From contig JBBQRG010000001.1 in the NCBI GenBank assembly GCA_038215095.1, positions 26,541-90,540 on the forward strand: DNA of 64,000 nucleotides, in the 5' to 3' direction. Shown one piece after another: positions 1-8,319 of the stretch (position 1 is the stretch's first letter; the number at the start of each line of letters is the position of its first letter). The stretch is from DATACN01 sp038215095 (GTDB taxonomy: Bacteria; Actinomycetota; Thermoleophilia; Solirubrobacterales; Thermoleophilaceae). Below the pieces are notes generated by a model. The model made no database searches, was not told the DNA's origin, and saw only the letters and a program-made list of their open reading frames with translations. The position numbers and the translations under genes are program-made.

Positions 1-216
1 CGCCTCGCCCGCGGCGGCGAGGAAGTGGGTCTTCAGCAGCAGGTCCTCGGGCGGATAGCCGGTGAGCGCCAGCTCGGGGAAGACCACGATCGCCGCCCCG
101 GCGTCCCTGGCGCGCGCGATCGAGTCGGCGATCTTCGCGGCGTTGCCCTCGACGTCACCGACGGTCGAGTCGATCTGCGCGAGCGCGGCGCGCAGCGGCT
201 TTGGGCGCGCGGCCAT
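1..216 (-). CDS. nadE: NAD+ synthase (glutamine-hydrolysing), N-terminal fragment
   Basis: This is the first 72 codons of a gene that runs off the left edge. The translation starts [16 protein letters not shown] and continues through a nitrilase/amidase N-terminus, with [10 protein letters not shown] and then [16 protein letters not shown]. The latter holds the first catalytic Glu of the glutaminase domain of NadE, which supplies ammonia for making NAD+ from deaminated NAD+. The ATG at 216 is favoured because a GAGAAT -10-like hexamer lies 7 nt upstream (229-224), matching the leaderless pattern seen across the window. The C-terminal synthetase domain is outside the window, so a stand-alone CN-hydrolase cannot be fully excluded, but the YPPEDLLL stretch is typical of NadE. 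Confidence 0.85.
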   Translation of the reverse strand, partial: MAARPKPLRAALAQIDSTVGDVEGNAAKIADSIARARDAGAAIVVFPELALTGYPPEDLLLKTHFLAAAGEA

Positions 217-246
217 GGCCCTGATTCTCGCAGCCGCGGCGGAGCT

Positions 247-1593
247 TCAGCAGCCCAGCGTCAGGTCCAGGTAGCGCCTGCCGCGCACCCGGTGCTCGAA
301 ATGCCACCACTCGCGGCGGTAGTTCGCGAAGCCGTGGCGCTCCATGGCCCGCTTCAGCGTGAGGCGGTTGCGGAGGATGCGGCCGTGGGCGTTCAGCGTG
401 TTTGCGCGAGGCCCGAGGTGGTCGAAGCGCGTGCCCATCGGGGGCTGGCTGCCGTCGCGGGCGCGTACCAGCGTCAGGTCCACGGCGCTCCCCAGGTTGT
501 GGCGCGAGCGCCGCGCGACGTAGGTGCCCACGAGTCCGGGCTCGCCGCTGCGCCGCGCCCAGCGCACCATCGCCCGCGAGGCGCGTGCGGGGCGGTAGGC
601 GTCGAACACCTTCAGGCCGAAACCGCGGCGGCGCAGGTCGCGCTGGACGGCGGCAACGTCACGGGCGGCGGGCCATAGCATCAGCGCCCAGGGGTGGCAG
701 TAGCCCGGCAGCCGCTTGCCGGTGAAGTTGCGCGGGGTGCCGTAGCGGAGGTCGACCTTGAGCGTGGGGGAGAGCCGCTGGAGGTCGTGCAGGCCCGCTT
801 GGGCCAGGACGTGCTTGCTCGCCGCCGCGGACGCCCTCGACCCCGCGAACAGCCGCTGGGCCACGCCGCGCAGGGTGCGCGTGCCGTAGGCCATCGACGG
901 GTCGCCGTCGGTGAGCACGGCCAGCGAGAAGCGCCGGCGGCCACGCTGGAAGAGCGCCACCTCGTGCACCAGCCGGCCGCGGCCGGTGCGGCGCCAGCCG
1001 CCCTTGAAGAACGTCTTCCAGCCCTTCCCGAGGGAGAAGCGCGAGAAGCCCCAGCGCTGGCGGTGGACGATCGACGAGAGGAGGCGGCGCGCGTAGGCGC
1101 GGTTGCGCCTCGGCACCAGGCGGTCGAACCTCAGCATGAAGCGCGCCTGGTCCTCGGCGCTGAAGTGCGCCGATCCCCAGTCGCCGAAGACCGAGAAGCG
1201 CTTCATCCCCGCTCGCCGTGCCAGCCGGCGCAGGGCAGCGTCGCCGACGCGGCGGTAGACCGCCGAGGCGCGGTGGTTGTCGGACACCGTGATCATCGGT
1301 CCAAGGGCGCCGCGCTCGGCCGCGTTCGGCGCCCGCTTCCCGATCCTGCGCAGGTACGACACCAGCAGCATCGCCTTGACCACGCTGGCGCTCACGTAGA
1401 CCCGGCGCGGGGCGAAGCCGCGCAGCCTGCCAACTGTGTCGATCACCGCGAACGAGCAGACGCAGTGCCTGTGCGCGACGTAGTGGCGGGCGGCCGCCAG
1501 CTGCTTCGTGGTGGGGAGAGCGGGGGCGTGAGCCGAGGCCGCGGCAGGCGTCAGCGCCAGCGGCACGAGGGCCAGGACCAGGGCTCGGCGCAC
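247..1593 (-). CDS. Secreted serine hydrolase (class A beta-lactamase-like) fused to VanX-type D,D-dipeptidase
   Basis: The protein has 448 residues with a signal peptide (VRRALVLALVPLALTPAAASAHA). Residues of about 30-270 form a beta-lactamase/PBP-like serine hydrolase: SASVVK (SxxK), SDN, and a KGG that replaces KTG. Residues of about 285-448 are a peptidase M15D (VanX) domain with VDLRYGTPRNF, DAYRP, the zinc-binding SRHNLGSAVDLT and EWWHFEH, so all VanX metal and catalytic residues look present. Both parts act on D-Ala-containing wall peptides in known relatives. The fusion and its export are unusual, since VanX itself is cytoplasmic. The GTG at 1593 was chosen because a TACCAT box lies exactly 7 nt upstream (1606-1601); an ATG at 1626 would overlap the divergent gene. 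Substrate is inferred, not shown. Confidence 0.8.
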   Translation of the reverse strand: MRRALVLALVPLALTPAAASAHAPALPTTKQLAAARHYVAHRHCVCSFAVIDTVGRLRGFAPRRVYVSASVVKAMLLVSYLRRIGKRAPNAAERGALGPMITVSDNHRASAVYRRVGDAALRRLARRAGMKRFSVFGDWGSAHFSAEDQARFMLRFDRLVPRRNRAYARRLLSSIVHRQRWGFSRFSLGKGWKTFFKGGWRRTGRGRLVHEVALFQRGRRRFSLAVLTDGDPSMAYGTRTLRGVAQRLFAGSRASAAASKHVLAQAGLHDLQRLSPTLKVDLRYGTPRNFTGKRLPGYCHPWALMLWPAARDVAAVQRDLRRRGFGLKVFDAYRPARASRAMVRWARRSGEPGLVGTYVARRSRHNLGSAVDLTLVRARDGSQPPMGTRFDHLGPRANTLNAHGRILRNRLTLKRAMERHGFANYRREWWHFEHRVRGRRYLDLTLGC

Positions 1594-1600
1594 GCTTCGG

Positions 1601-1626
1601 ATGGTACGGGCGGCACTCCCTACCAT
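1601..1626. promoter_or_regulatory. Divergent leaderless promoter pair (two TACCAT -10 boxes)
   Basis: Two identical -10 hexamers point away from each other: TACCAT on the minus strand at 1606-1601, 7 nt before GTG 1593, and TACCAT on the plus strand at 1621-1626, 7 nt before GTG 1634. Both genes encode secreted hydrolases. The 40 bp between start codons must hold both promoters, so the two may be co-regulated. No clear -35 or operator was seen. Confidence 0.6.
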
Positions 1627-1633
1627 GACCAAA

Positions 1634-2512
1634 GTGGGGTGCCGGCGCCCGCTATCCATGGTCTCGGTCGTCGTCTGCGCGGCTCTCTTCGTGGCTGTGC
1701 CTACGATGGCGCAGATCGACGGGGGCGCCACCCCAAACGACCGGGTCGAGCTGCGCTCGTTCCACTCCGCAGCCCTCCAGGGCACCGATCACCTGGCCGT
1801 GTACCTGCCGCGCGCCTACCAGAGCGACCACCGCCACTACCCGGTGATCTACTTCCTGCACGGCCTTCCCGGGCGCGACGGCAGCTACAACGGGGCGCGC
1901 GTCAGGCAGCTCGGCAGGTCGCTCGACAGGGCCGGCAAGGAGGCCATCGTCGTGGCTCCCCAGGGCGCCCGGCGCGGCAACAGCGACCCTGAATGGCACG
2001 ACTGGGGCCCGGGCCGCAACTGGGAGACGGCCACCGCCCACGAGGTGGTGCACTTCGTGGACAACAACTACCGGACGATCGCGAACCGCCACGGGCGCGC
2101 CCTGATCGGCCTCTCGGCCGGCGGCTACGGCGCGGCGATCATCGGCTTTCACCGGCCCTGGGAGTTCTCGGTGATCGAGTCTTGGAGCGGCTACTTCCAT
2201 CCCACCAACCCGTCCGGCACGGCGCCGCTCAGCGTGGGCGGCAACCGGGCCAACCGCTTCGCCAGCGTGCACACCTACGTGCGCCACGCGCTGTCGGTGT
2301 TCACCCGCCACCCGACCTTCCTGGGCTTCTACATAGGCCGCGACGACAAGCGCTTCCGTGCCGAGAACGAGCAGCTCGACGCAGAGCTGACCCGGCACCG
2401 GGTGGAGCACCAGTTCAAGGTCTATCCCGGCTCGCACAGCGGCGCGTTCTGGGACGCACACGAGCAGGAATGGCTGGTCACGGCCATCGGCGAACTCTCC
2501 CTGCCGCGCTGA
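1634..2512 (+). CDS. Secreted alpha/beta-hydrolase esterase (PF00756-like)
   Basis: The protein has 292 residues with an N-terminal signal peptide (SMVSVVVCAALFVAVPTMA). The fold is that of the putative esterase/antigen-85-like family: VYLPRAY, then FLHGLPG as oxyanion strand, GLSAGGYGA with nucleophile Ser about 161, and a late PGSHSGAFW that carries the catalytic His. It is clearly related to the esterase at 4300-5217: both have GLSAGGYGA followed about 20 residues later by ESWSGYF/Y. GTG 1634 is picked from its -10 box 7 nt upstream; ATG 1625 and ATG 1658 are alternatives that keep the signal peptide. The substrate is unknown. Its position before an MprF-like gene suggests an aminoacyl-lipid or wall ester, by inference only. 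Confidence 0.75.
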   Translation: MGCRRPLSMVSVVVCAALFVAVPTMAQIDGGATPNDRVELRSFHSAALQGTDHLAVYLPRAYQSDHRHYPVIYFLHGLPGRDGSYNGARVRQLGRSLDRAGKEAIVVAPQGARRGNSDPEWHDWGPGRNWETATAHEVVHFVDNNYRTIANRHGRALIGLSAGGYGAAIIGFHRPWEFSVIESWSGYFHPTNPSGTAPLSVGGNRANRFASVHTYVRHALSVFTRHPTFLGFYIGRDDKRFRAENEQLDAELTRHRVEHQFKVYPGSHSGAFWDAHEQEWLVTAIGELSLPR

Positions 2513-2665
2513 GCGGGCTTCAGCACTCCTTTAGGAAGCACGCGCATCCTGGGTCGTGCGAGCACCCGGGGGGAGACTGGCATCCAGCCGCACCAAACAG
2601 CACTCGCAGCAAGCTGGCGACGCGCGGCCGGCTGGGGGATCGCGCTGTCGGGCCTGCTGACCGTC

Positions 2666-4303
2666 GTGTCGGCCGCGACCGGGAACGTGCCGTGGCGCGA
2701 GCGGCTACTGCTCACGGTGGAGAGCGGCAGCGTGATGTCGCTCAGCCACGCGCTGGCGGGCGCTGTGGGCGTGGCCCTGATCGTGGTGGGACGCAGCATG
2801 GTGCGCGGAACGCGCCGGGCGCTCGACGTGGCGCGCGTGCTCCTGATCGGGGTGGCCGTGCTGCACCTGGCGAAGGGGCTCGACTTCGAGGAGGGCAGCG
2901 TGGCGCTGGCCATGGCCGCGGTGCTCAGCGCTGGCCGCGGCCACTTCGACCGCGGTGCCGCTGCCCGGCCGCGCCTGATCGGGGCGGCGGTTGCGGTCGG
3001 CGCGGCGGCTGGGGCCTGGCTCGTGTGCAGCCTGCTCGAGCTGGTCACCGGCAAGGCGCCCGACGTGGCCGACGCGCTCAGGCTCGGCGTCTCCGGGCTC
3101 ACGAACGGGGGCTGGTGGCTGGCCTCGGGCGAGCCGCTGGCCGTCGTCCTCGACATCCTGGTGGTGATCGGGCTGGCCGCCGGCGTGGTGTTCCTGCGCG
3201 GGCTGGTGCGCGCCGAGTCGGGCTGGGAGGGCCACGCGCCGGCCGAGCACGCAAGCGCCGCGCGGGTGGTGCGCGAGCACGGCCTGGACTCGCTGGCGCC
3301 GTTCCTGCTGCGCGAGGACAAGAGCTTCTTCTTCGCCCACGGCGGCGTGCTGGGCTACCGGGTCCTGCGCGAGACGGCGGTCGTGTCCGGCGATCCCGTC
3401 TGCCCGCCCGGCGCGGCGCCGCGGCTGCTGGCGGCGTTCATCGCTCACGCCCGGGCCCAGGGCTGGAACGTGGCGGTGGCCGCCGCCACGGAGGGGCTGG
3501 TGGCCCACGGTCGCGCGCTGGGCCTGCGGGCGCTGTGCGTGGGCGAGGAGGCCGTGGTGGACCCGCGCGAGTTCACCCTGGAGGGCCGAGCGGTGCGAAA
3601 GCTCCGGCAGTCGGTCTCGCGCGCTGCGCGGCGCGGCTGGCGCTTCGAGGTGGCCACGGCGAACGACCTCGGGCAAGCCGACATCGCCCGGATCGCCCGG
3701 CTGGAGAACCACTGGCGCAGCGAGCAGCGGCGCCTGCAGGGCTTCGCCATGACGCTGGGCAGGCTGGGCGGGGCGCCCGAGGACCGCTCGATGCTGCACG
3801 TGCTGGCCCGCGACGAGGAGCGGCGGATCGGGGCGGTGCTGCGCTTCGTGCCGTACGCCAACGGCCTGTCGCTGGACGCCATGCGCCGCAGCGACGACGC
3901 CCCGAACGGCCTGACCGAGGCGCTGGTGTGCACCGCGCTCGAGCACGCCCGCGAGCAGGGGCTGAGCGAGGTGAGCCTGAATTTCGCGGGCTTCGGGCAC
4001 CTGATGGCGCCCAGCCGGGCGCTGAGCCGCCGGGAGCGCGCGGCTCAGGCGGCGTTGCGGGTGGCCCACGGCCGCTTCCAGCTCGAGCGGCTGAGCGCCT
4101 TTAGCGACAAGTTCGCCCCCGTCTGGCGGCCGCGCTACCTGCTCTACGAAGGTCGGGCCTCGCTGGTCCGCTCCGGGTTGCGCGTGCTGCAGGCCGAGGC
4201 GTATGTGCGCGCGCCCTCCACGGCCCCGCTCGAGGCGCGCTGGAGTGCACCCGAATGGCCGCAGCAGCCGACGCTGCCGGGATGGTCACCGGCGCCGCGG
4301 TGA
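2666..4303 (+). CDS. MprF-like lipid aminoacyltransferase (DUF2156, phosphatidylglycerol lysyltransferase type)
   Basis: Five to six hydrophobic segments in residues 1-185 are followed by a DUF2156 domain (about 195-520) with ARRGWRFEVA, ENHWRSEQRR, FVPYANGLSLDAMRR, SLNFAGF and FSDKFAPVWRPRYLLYE. That domain transfers an aminoacyl group from tRNA to a membrane lipid in MprF and LysX. There is no lysyl-tRNA synthetase domain. GTG 2666 is only the most upstream standard start: the frame stays open back to 2513 and encodes what looks like the rest of the first membrane helix (WGIALSGLLTVV), with no ATG, GTG or TTG, so a CTG at 2549 or another non-standard start is possible. The stop overlaps the next GTG by 4 nt. 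The amino acid used cannot be told from sequence. Confidence 0.75.
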   Translation: MSAATGNVPWRERLLLTVESGSVMSLSHALAGAVGVALIVVGRSMVRGTRRALDVARVLLIGVAVLHLAKGLDFEEGSVALAMAAVLSAGRGHFDRGAAARPRLIGAAVAVGAAAGAWLVCSLLELVTGKAPDVADALRLGVSGLTNGGWWLASGEPLAVVLDILVVIGLAAGVVFLRGLVRAESGWEGHAPAEHASAARVVREHGLDSLAPFLLREDKSFFFAHGGVLGYRVLRETAVVSGDPVCPPGAAPRLLAAFIAHARAQGWNVAVAAATEGLVAHGRALGLRALCVGEEAVVDPREFTLEGRAVRKLRQSVSRAARRGWRFEVATANDLGQADIARIARLENHWRSEQRRLQGFAMTLGRLGGAPEDRSMLHVLARDEERRIGAVLRFVPYANGLSLDAMRRSDDAPNGLTEALVCTALEHAREQGLSEVSLNFAGFGHLMAPSRALSRRERAAQAALRVAHGRFQLERLSAFSDKFAPVWRPRYLLYEGRASLVRSGLRVLQAEAYVRAPSTAPLEARWSAPEWPQQPTLPGWSPAPR

Positions 4304-5217
4304 CCACCCGCCTGGTGGCGGGTGCCCTGGCCCTGGCACTGCTGGCACCGGGCGGCTACGGCGCGTACTCCTACCTGCACGCCTACGACCTCTACCGGGG
4401 CTTCCCGCCCCCGCGGGAGCCCGCGGGCATCCCGCACGGCCGGCTGGAGACGATCGGCATCTACTCGCGCGCGCTGCACCAGCGCCGCGGTTATCTCGTC
4501 TACCTGCCTCCGGGCTATGAGGCAGGGCGCGCTCGCGGCGTGCGCTACCCGGTGCTCTACCTGCTGCACGCGCCGGTCGGCAGGGCGCGCAACTACGCCC
4601 TCGCCGGCGGCCTCGACGTGCGCGTGGACAAACTGATGGCCAGGCGCGCGATCCGCCCGTTCGTGACCGTGCTGCCCATGGGCCACGGCTCGGCGTTCGG
4701 CGGCGACCACGAGTGGGCCAACGCGCGCGCCGGGAACTACGAGGACTTCGTGCTCGACGTGGTGCGCGACGTGGACGGTCGCTTCTCCACGCTGCGAGCG
4801 CGCCGCGCCCGGATGCTCGGGGGGCTCTCGGCGGGCGGCTACGGGGCGGCGAACATAGCGCTGCACCACCCGCGCACCTTCGCCTCCTTTGAGAGCTGGT
4901 CCGGCTACTACACACAGACGCCCACCTACACCTTCAGCGGTGCGTCGCCGGCGCTGCTGCGCGCGAACAGCCCGGCGGCCTACGTGCCGGCGATCGCTCC
5001 GGCCATCAAGCGCCTGCCCTTCCGCGCCTTCCTCTATCAGGGCAGCCGCGACGACGTGTCGGCTCGCGCCATGTTCGCCTTCGCCGGCGAGCTCCGCGCG
5101 GCCGGAGTCCAGACGCAGGCGGCCGTTTACCCGGGTGGCCACAACTGGCGCCTCTGGCGGGGCCACTTCACCCCGATGCTGGAGTTCGCCAGCTCCAGCC
5201 TGGAGGCGGCGCGGTGA
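4300..5217 (+). CDS. Membrane-anchored alpha/beta-hydrolase esterase
   Basis: The protein has 305 residues. One N-terminal hydrophobic helix (LVAGALALALLAPGGYGAY) anchors or exports an esterase domain with YLVYLPPGY, LYLLHAPVG, GGLSAGGYGAANIAL (Ser about 177) and a final PGGHNWRLWR carrying the His. It is a paralogue of the gene at 1634. GTG 4300 overlaps the TGA of the aminoacyltransferase (GTGA), so the two are translationally coupled; an upstream ATG at 4255 is in frame but would give a large overlap. In Pseudomonas and Enterococcus, aminoacyl-phosphatidylglycerol synthases are paired with hydrolases that remove the amino acid again. By analogy this may be such a hydrolase, which is an inference from position. 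Confidence 0.75.
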   Translation: MTTRLVAGALALALLAPGGYGAYSYLHAYDLYRGFPPPREPAGIPHGRLETIGIYSRALHQRRGYLVYLPPGYEAGRARGVRYPVLYLLHAPVGRARNYALAGGLDVRVDKLMARRAIRPFVTVLPMGHGSAFGGDHEWANARAGNYEDFVLDVVRDVDGRFSTLRARRARMLGGLSAGGYGAANIALHHPRTFASFESWSGYYTQTPTYTFSGASPALLRANSPAAYVPAIAPAIKRLPFRAFLYQGSRDDVSARAMFAFAGELRAAGVQTQAAVYPGGHNWRLWRGHFTPMLEFASSSLEAAR

Positions 5218-6086
5218 CGGCGCTTGCGCTGGGCCTCACGCTGGCCGTGGGAGCGTCGCTGGCCCTGAACGGCAGCTACCTGCTGCAGCACGCCGGCTCC
5301 GCCGGGCTCCCTGCCGTGGACGCGCGGCACCCCCTGAGGACGCTCGGCGGCCTGCTGGGCGCGCCGCTGTGGGCCGGCGGCCTGGCGCTCGGCTTGACCG
5401 GCTGGGCGCTGCACGTGGCCGCACTCACGCGCGCGCCGCTGTCGCTGGTGCAGGCGTTCGTGGCCGGCGGGCTGGCGCTGACCGTGCCCGCCGCGCGGCG
5501 CTGGCTGGGCCGCGCGATCGGTGGGGTCGAGGCGCTGGCGGTGGCCGGCATGGCGCTGGCGCTGGCGGGTCTCACGCTGGGTGTGGCCACCGGTCCCGTG
5601 CGCGGCGAGCCCGACGCCCTGTCGGCTGTCCTCTTCCTCCTCCCCGCCGCGGGCTTGCCCGCCGCGCTCGGCCTGCTCGGGGCCAGGCGCGGGCGCTTCG
5701 ACCTGCTGGCTGCCGCCGGCGGTGCGCTCTATGGAGCGGCCGACCTCGCGATCAAGGTGCTCACCGGCGTCTATGCCCGCGGCGGCCTCGCCGGGGTGGC
5801 GGGCTCCGCGTGGCTGCCGATCGCCGCCCTGCTCACGGCCGGAGCGTTCTTCGCCTTCCAGCGCTCGCTCCAGGGGGCCAGCCCTGTCACGACCATCGCG
5901 CTGATGACCGCGGGCACCTACGTGACCTCCATCGCCGGGGGCCTCCTTGCGCTGCACGACCCGCTCGGCAGCGGCGTCGCGCTCAGCATGGTCCACGGCG
6001 CCGCGCTTGCGGTTGTGGTGGGGGCGGCCTGGGTGCTGTCGCGCTCGCAGGCCGAGCTGGCCGTGGCCGCGGAGGTGGCGGCGTGA
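5214..6086 (+). CDS. DMT/EamA-like multi-pass membrane protein
   Basis: The protein has 290 residues and is almost entirely hydrophobic, with about nine to ten helices in two similar halves, which fits the drug/metabolite transporter (EamA/NIPA-like) fold. Recognisable pieces are LSLVQAFVAGGLALTVPAARRWLG in the first half and SPVTTIALMTAGTYVTSIAGGLLALHDPL in the second. The GTG start overlaps the esterase stop by 4 nt (GTGA). It could move a small metabolite or a lipid. Placement in an aminoacyl-lipid operon hints at lipid or amino-acid movement, but no substrate residue can be named. Confidence 0.65.
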   Translation: MTALALGLTLAVGASLALNGSYLLQHAGSAGLPAVDARHPLRTLGGLLGAPLWAGGLALGLTGWALHVAALTRAPLSLVQAFVAGGLALTVPAARRWLGRAIGGVEALAVAGMALALAGLTLGVATGPVRGEPDALSAVLFLLPAAGLPAALGLLGARRGRFDLLAAAGGALYGAADLAIKVLTGVYARGGLAGVAGSAWLPIAALLTAGAFFAFQRSLQGASPVTTIALMTAGTYVTSIAGGLLALHDPLGSGVALSMVHGAALAVVVGAAWVLSRSQAELAVAAEVAA

Positions 6087-6556
6087 CCCGGCGCGTGCTC
6101 GTAACCGTGCTCGCGGCCCTCGTAGTGCCCTTCGCTGCCGTGGCCTGCGGCATCGGCTGGCTCTATCTGCTGAGGTCGGGCCACCTGCTGGCGTTCGGCC
6201 CGCCGGTCAAGGGTGCGCTGGCCCTGCAGCAGCTCGCCCGTGGCGACGCGCAGCCGCTGGCGCGGGTGCTCGTGGCATGGGCGCTGGCGGGGCTGGCCGC
6301 CGGGGCGCTCCTGCGCGCGCTCGCCGGCAGGGCCGGCACGCACCTGCTGCCCGCGTTCGCGCTCGGCAGTGCCGCCTGGCTGGTGGTGGCCGGGGCGGCC
6401 TCGGACGCCCTGGCCAACAACGCGCGGGTGGTGGACCAGCTGGGGGCTCAGCTCTCGTCGGGCCAGCTGGCCGTCGCACTGGCGGCCGTGGTGTGCGCGG
6501 CGCTGGCGGGCGTCCTGGCCGCTGCCGCGGTGGTGCGGCTACCCGTACCCGAATAA
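6083..6556 (+). CDS. Small four-helix membrane protein of unknown function
   Basis: This 157-residue protein is coupled to the preceding gene by a GTGA overlap (GTG 6083, TGA 6084-6086). Four hydrophobic segments are visible: about residues 5-30 (VLVTVLAALVVPFAAVACGIGW), 55-75, 82-105 and 130-152. No catalytic motif or known family was recognised. It is the last gene of a four-gene overlapping operon, so it is probably made in step with the aminoacyltransferase, esterase and transporter-like proteins and may be an accessory subunit. Confidence 0.6.
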   Translation: MTRRVLVTVLAALVVPFAAVACGIGWLYLLRSGHLLAFGPPVKGALALQQLARGDAQPLARVLVAWALAGLAAGALLRALAGRAGTHLLPAFALGSAAWLVVAGAASDALANNARVVDQLGAQLSSGQLAVALAAVVCAALAGVLAAAAVVRLPVPE

Positions 6557-6605
6557 GCGAGGCTGCACCAAGGCTCGCGGCCCCCCGGAGTCCTAGGCTG
6601 GACAC

Positions 6606-8319
6606 ATGCTCCGGCAGGCCCTAGAAGACCTACGCGCGCGGCAGACCTACACGCGCATCGCCTACCTGCTGCTGGCGCTGCCGCTCGGGGTCGCGGAGTT
6701 CGCGATCCTGGTGTCGGGCCTGTCGTTCGGGTTCGGCAGCGCGATCACGCTCGTCGGCCTGCCCGTGCTGCTGCTGATGCTGTTCATCTGGCGCTGGATG
6801 GCGCAGGGCGAGCGGCGCCTGATCGGAGCGCTGGTGGGCATCGAGATCGCGGACCCCTACCGGCGCCCGCCGCCTGGAGCCTCGCGCTGGCGACTGCTGC
6901 GCGGGCGCCTCGCCGACCCGGCCACCTGGAAGGACCTGGTGTTCCTGGTGCTGCAGCTGCCGGCCGGGATCGTGGCGTTCACGCTGACGGTGATCGTGCT
7001 CGGGGGAAGCGCCGCGCTGCTGGCCGCTCCGATCTACCACGGGTCGGGTTTCGGGCTGGGCGTCGACACCGTGCCGGAGACGCTGGCGCTCGTGCCGCTC
7101 GGCGCCCTTCTGCTCTTCGCCGGAATCCCCGCGCTCGGCGCGCTCGGCCGCCTGTACGGCTGGTTCGCCCTGCAGCTGCTCGGCTCGAACGAGGACCCGG
7201 AGCTGACCGCCGAGGTGTCGGAGCTGCGCGGCGCCCAGGCCCGCGTGATCGCCGCCACCGACGCCGAGCGCCGCCGCCTCGAGCGCGACCTCCACGACGG
7301 GGCCCAGCAGCGCCTCGTATCGCTGGCGCTCACCCTGCGGGTGGCCGAGCAGCGCGCCGAGAAGGGGGAGCCGGGCGCACCGGAGCTGATGCGCGACGCC
7401 CGCGAGGAGGTCGGAAAGGCCCTCGAGGAGCTGCGCGACCTCGCTCGCGGCATCCATCCGGCGATCCTCACCAACCGCGGCCTCGCCGACGCCCTCCGCG
7501 ACCTCGCCGGCCGCGCCGCCGTGCCGGTGGAGGTCACGAGCGCGCCGTCGGAGCGGCTACCCGAGCCTGTGGAGGCCGCGGCCTACTTCGTGGTCTCCGA
7601 GTGCCTGGCAAACATCGGCAAGCACGCCCATGCCTCCCAGGCCAGCGTCGCGGTGTCCGAGCAGGGCGCCGCGCTGGCGGTGGAGGTGCGCGACGACGGC
7701 TCGGGCGGGGCCAGCCTCGACGGCGGCTCGGGCCTGCAGGGACTGCGCGACCGCGTGGGCGGCGCTCGACGGGCGGCTCGAGCTGCACAGCCCGCCCGGC
7801 GAGGGAACCCTGATCCGGGCCCTGTTGCCGCTGGACGGCCACGCGCCCGGCGGACGCCCGGCGGCCGCGGCGCCGCGGGCCCTGTCCGACGAGGAGGCCG
7901 ATGCCGTGATGGAACGCAGGCGCCGCATGCTGCGGCCGCGCTTGGTCGTGCTGGGCGGCGTTGCGCTCGTGCTCTTGCTGCTCTGGGCGGTCACCGGCGC
8001 CGGCAGCTTCTGGCCGATCTGGCCGCTGATCGGCCTGGGCCTCGTGGCCGCCATCGACAGCTGGGGCACGCTGGCGAGCGGCCCGCTGCGCGAGTCCGCT
8101 CTCCCCGCCCCCGGAGCCGCCCGGGACCAGGCCGTCAAGCAGGCCCGTATACGCCGCTCGCTGGCGCTGGCCGGCGGCGTGCTCCTGGTGATCGACACGA
8201 CCGTGGTCGCCCTCTGGCTGGCGTCCGGCGCCGGCTACTTCTGGCCCGGCTGGGTGCTGTTCGGAAGCGCGCTGATCGCGCTGCCGGGGGCGCTGTTGGT
8301 GCGCTCCCAGCCCTCCTAG
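6606..8319 (+). pseudogene. Sensor histidine kinase (HisKA_3 type) with 2TM tail, interrupted by a +1 frameshift
   Basis: Frame 1 from ATG 6606 gives a four-helix sensor region (PF13796-like), then the HisKA_3 H-box ERDLHDGAQQRL (His about 232) and a HATPase with ECLANIGKHAHA and the G1 box GSGLQGLRDRV. At codon 384 (7755-7757) the sensible sequence jumps to the next frame. Removing one G from GTGGGCGG near 7757-7759 restores RVAALDGRLELHSPPGEGT, the normal end of the HATPase, followed by two membrane helices (2TM domain) and a stop at 8317-8319. Without correction the product runs on into nonsense. No response regulator is adjacent. A TAGGCT box 6 nt upstream supports ATG 6606. This is either decay or a sequencing error in a G run. 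Confidence 0.75.

Noticed and set aside
247..1593. Acquired vancomycin-resistance gene
   Set aside because: There is no vanH or vanA ligase nearby, the protein is exported and fused to another hydrolase, and base composition matches the neighbours.
7755..7762. Programmed ribosomal frameshift in the histidine kinase
   Set aside because: There is no slippery heptamer or clear downstream structure, and the shift falls inside a conserved ATPase domain, so an indel is more likely.
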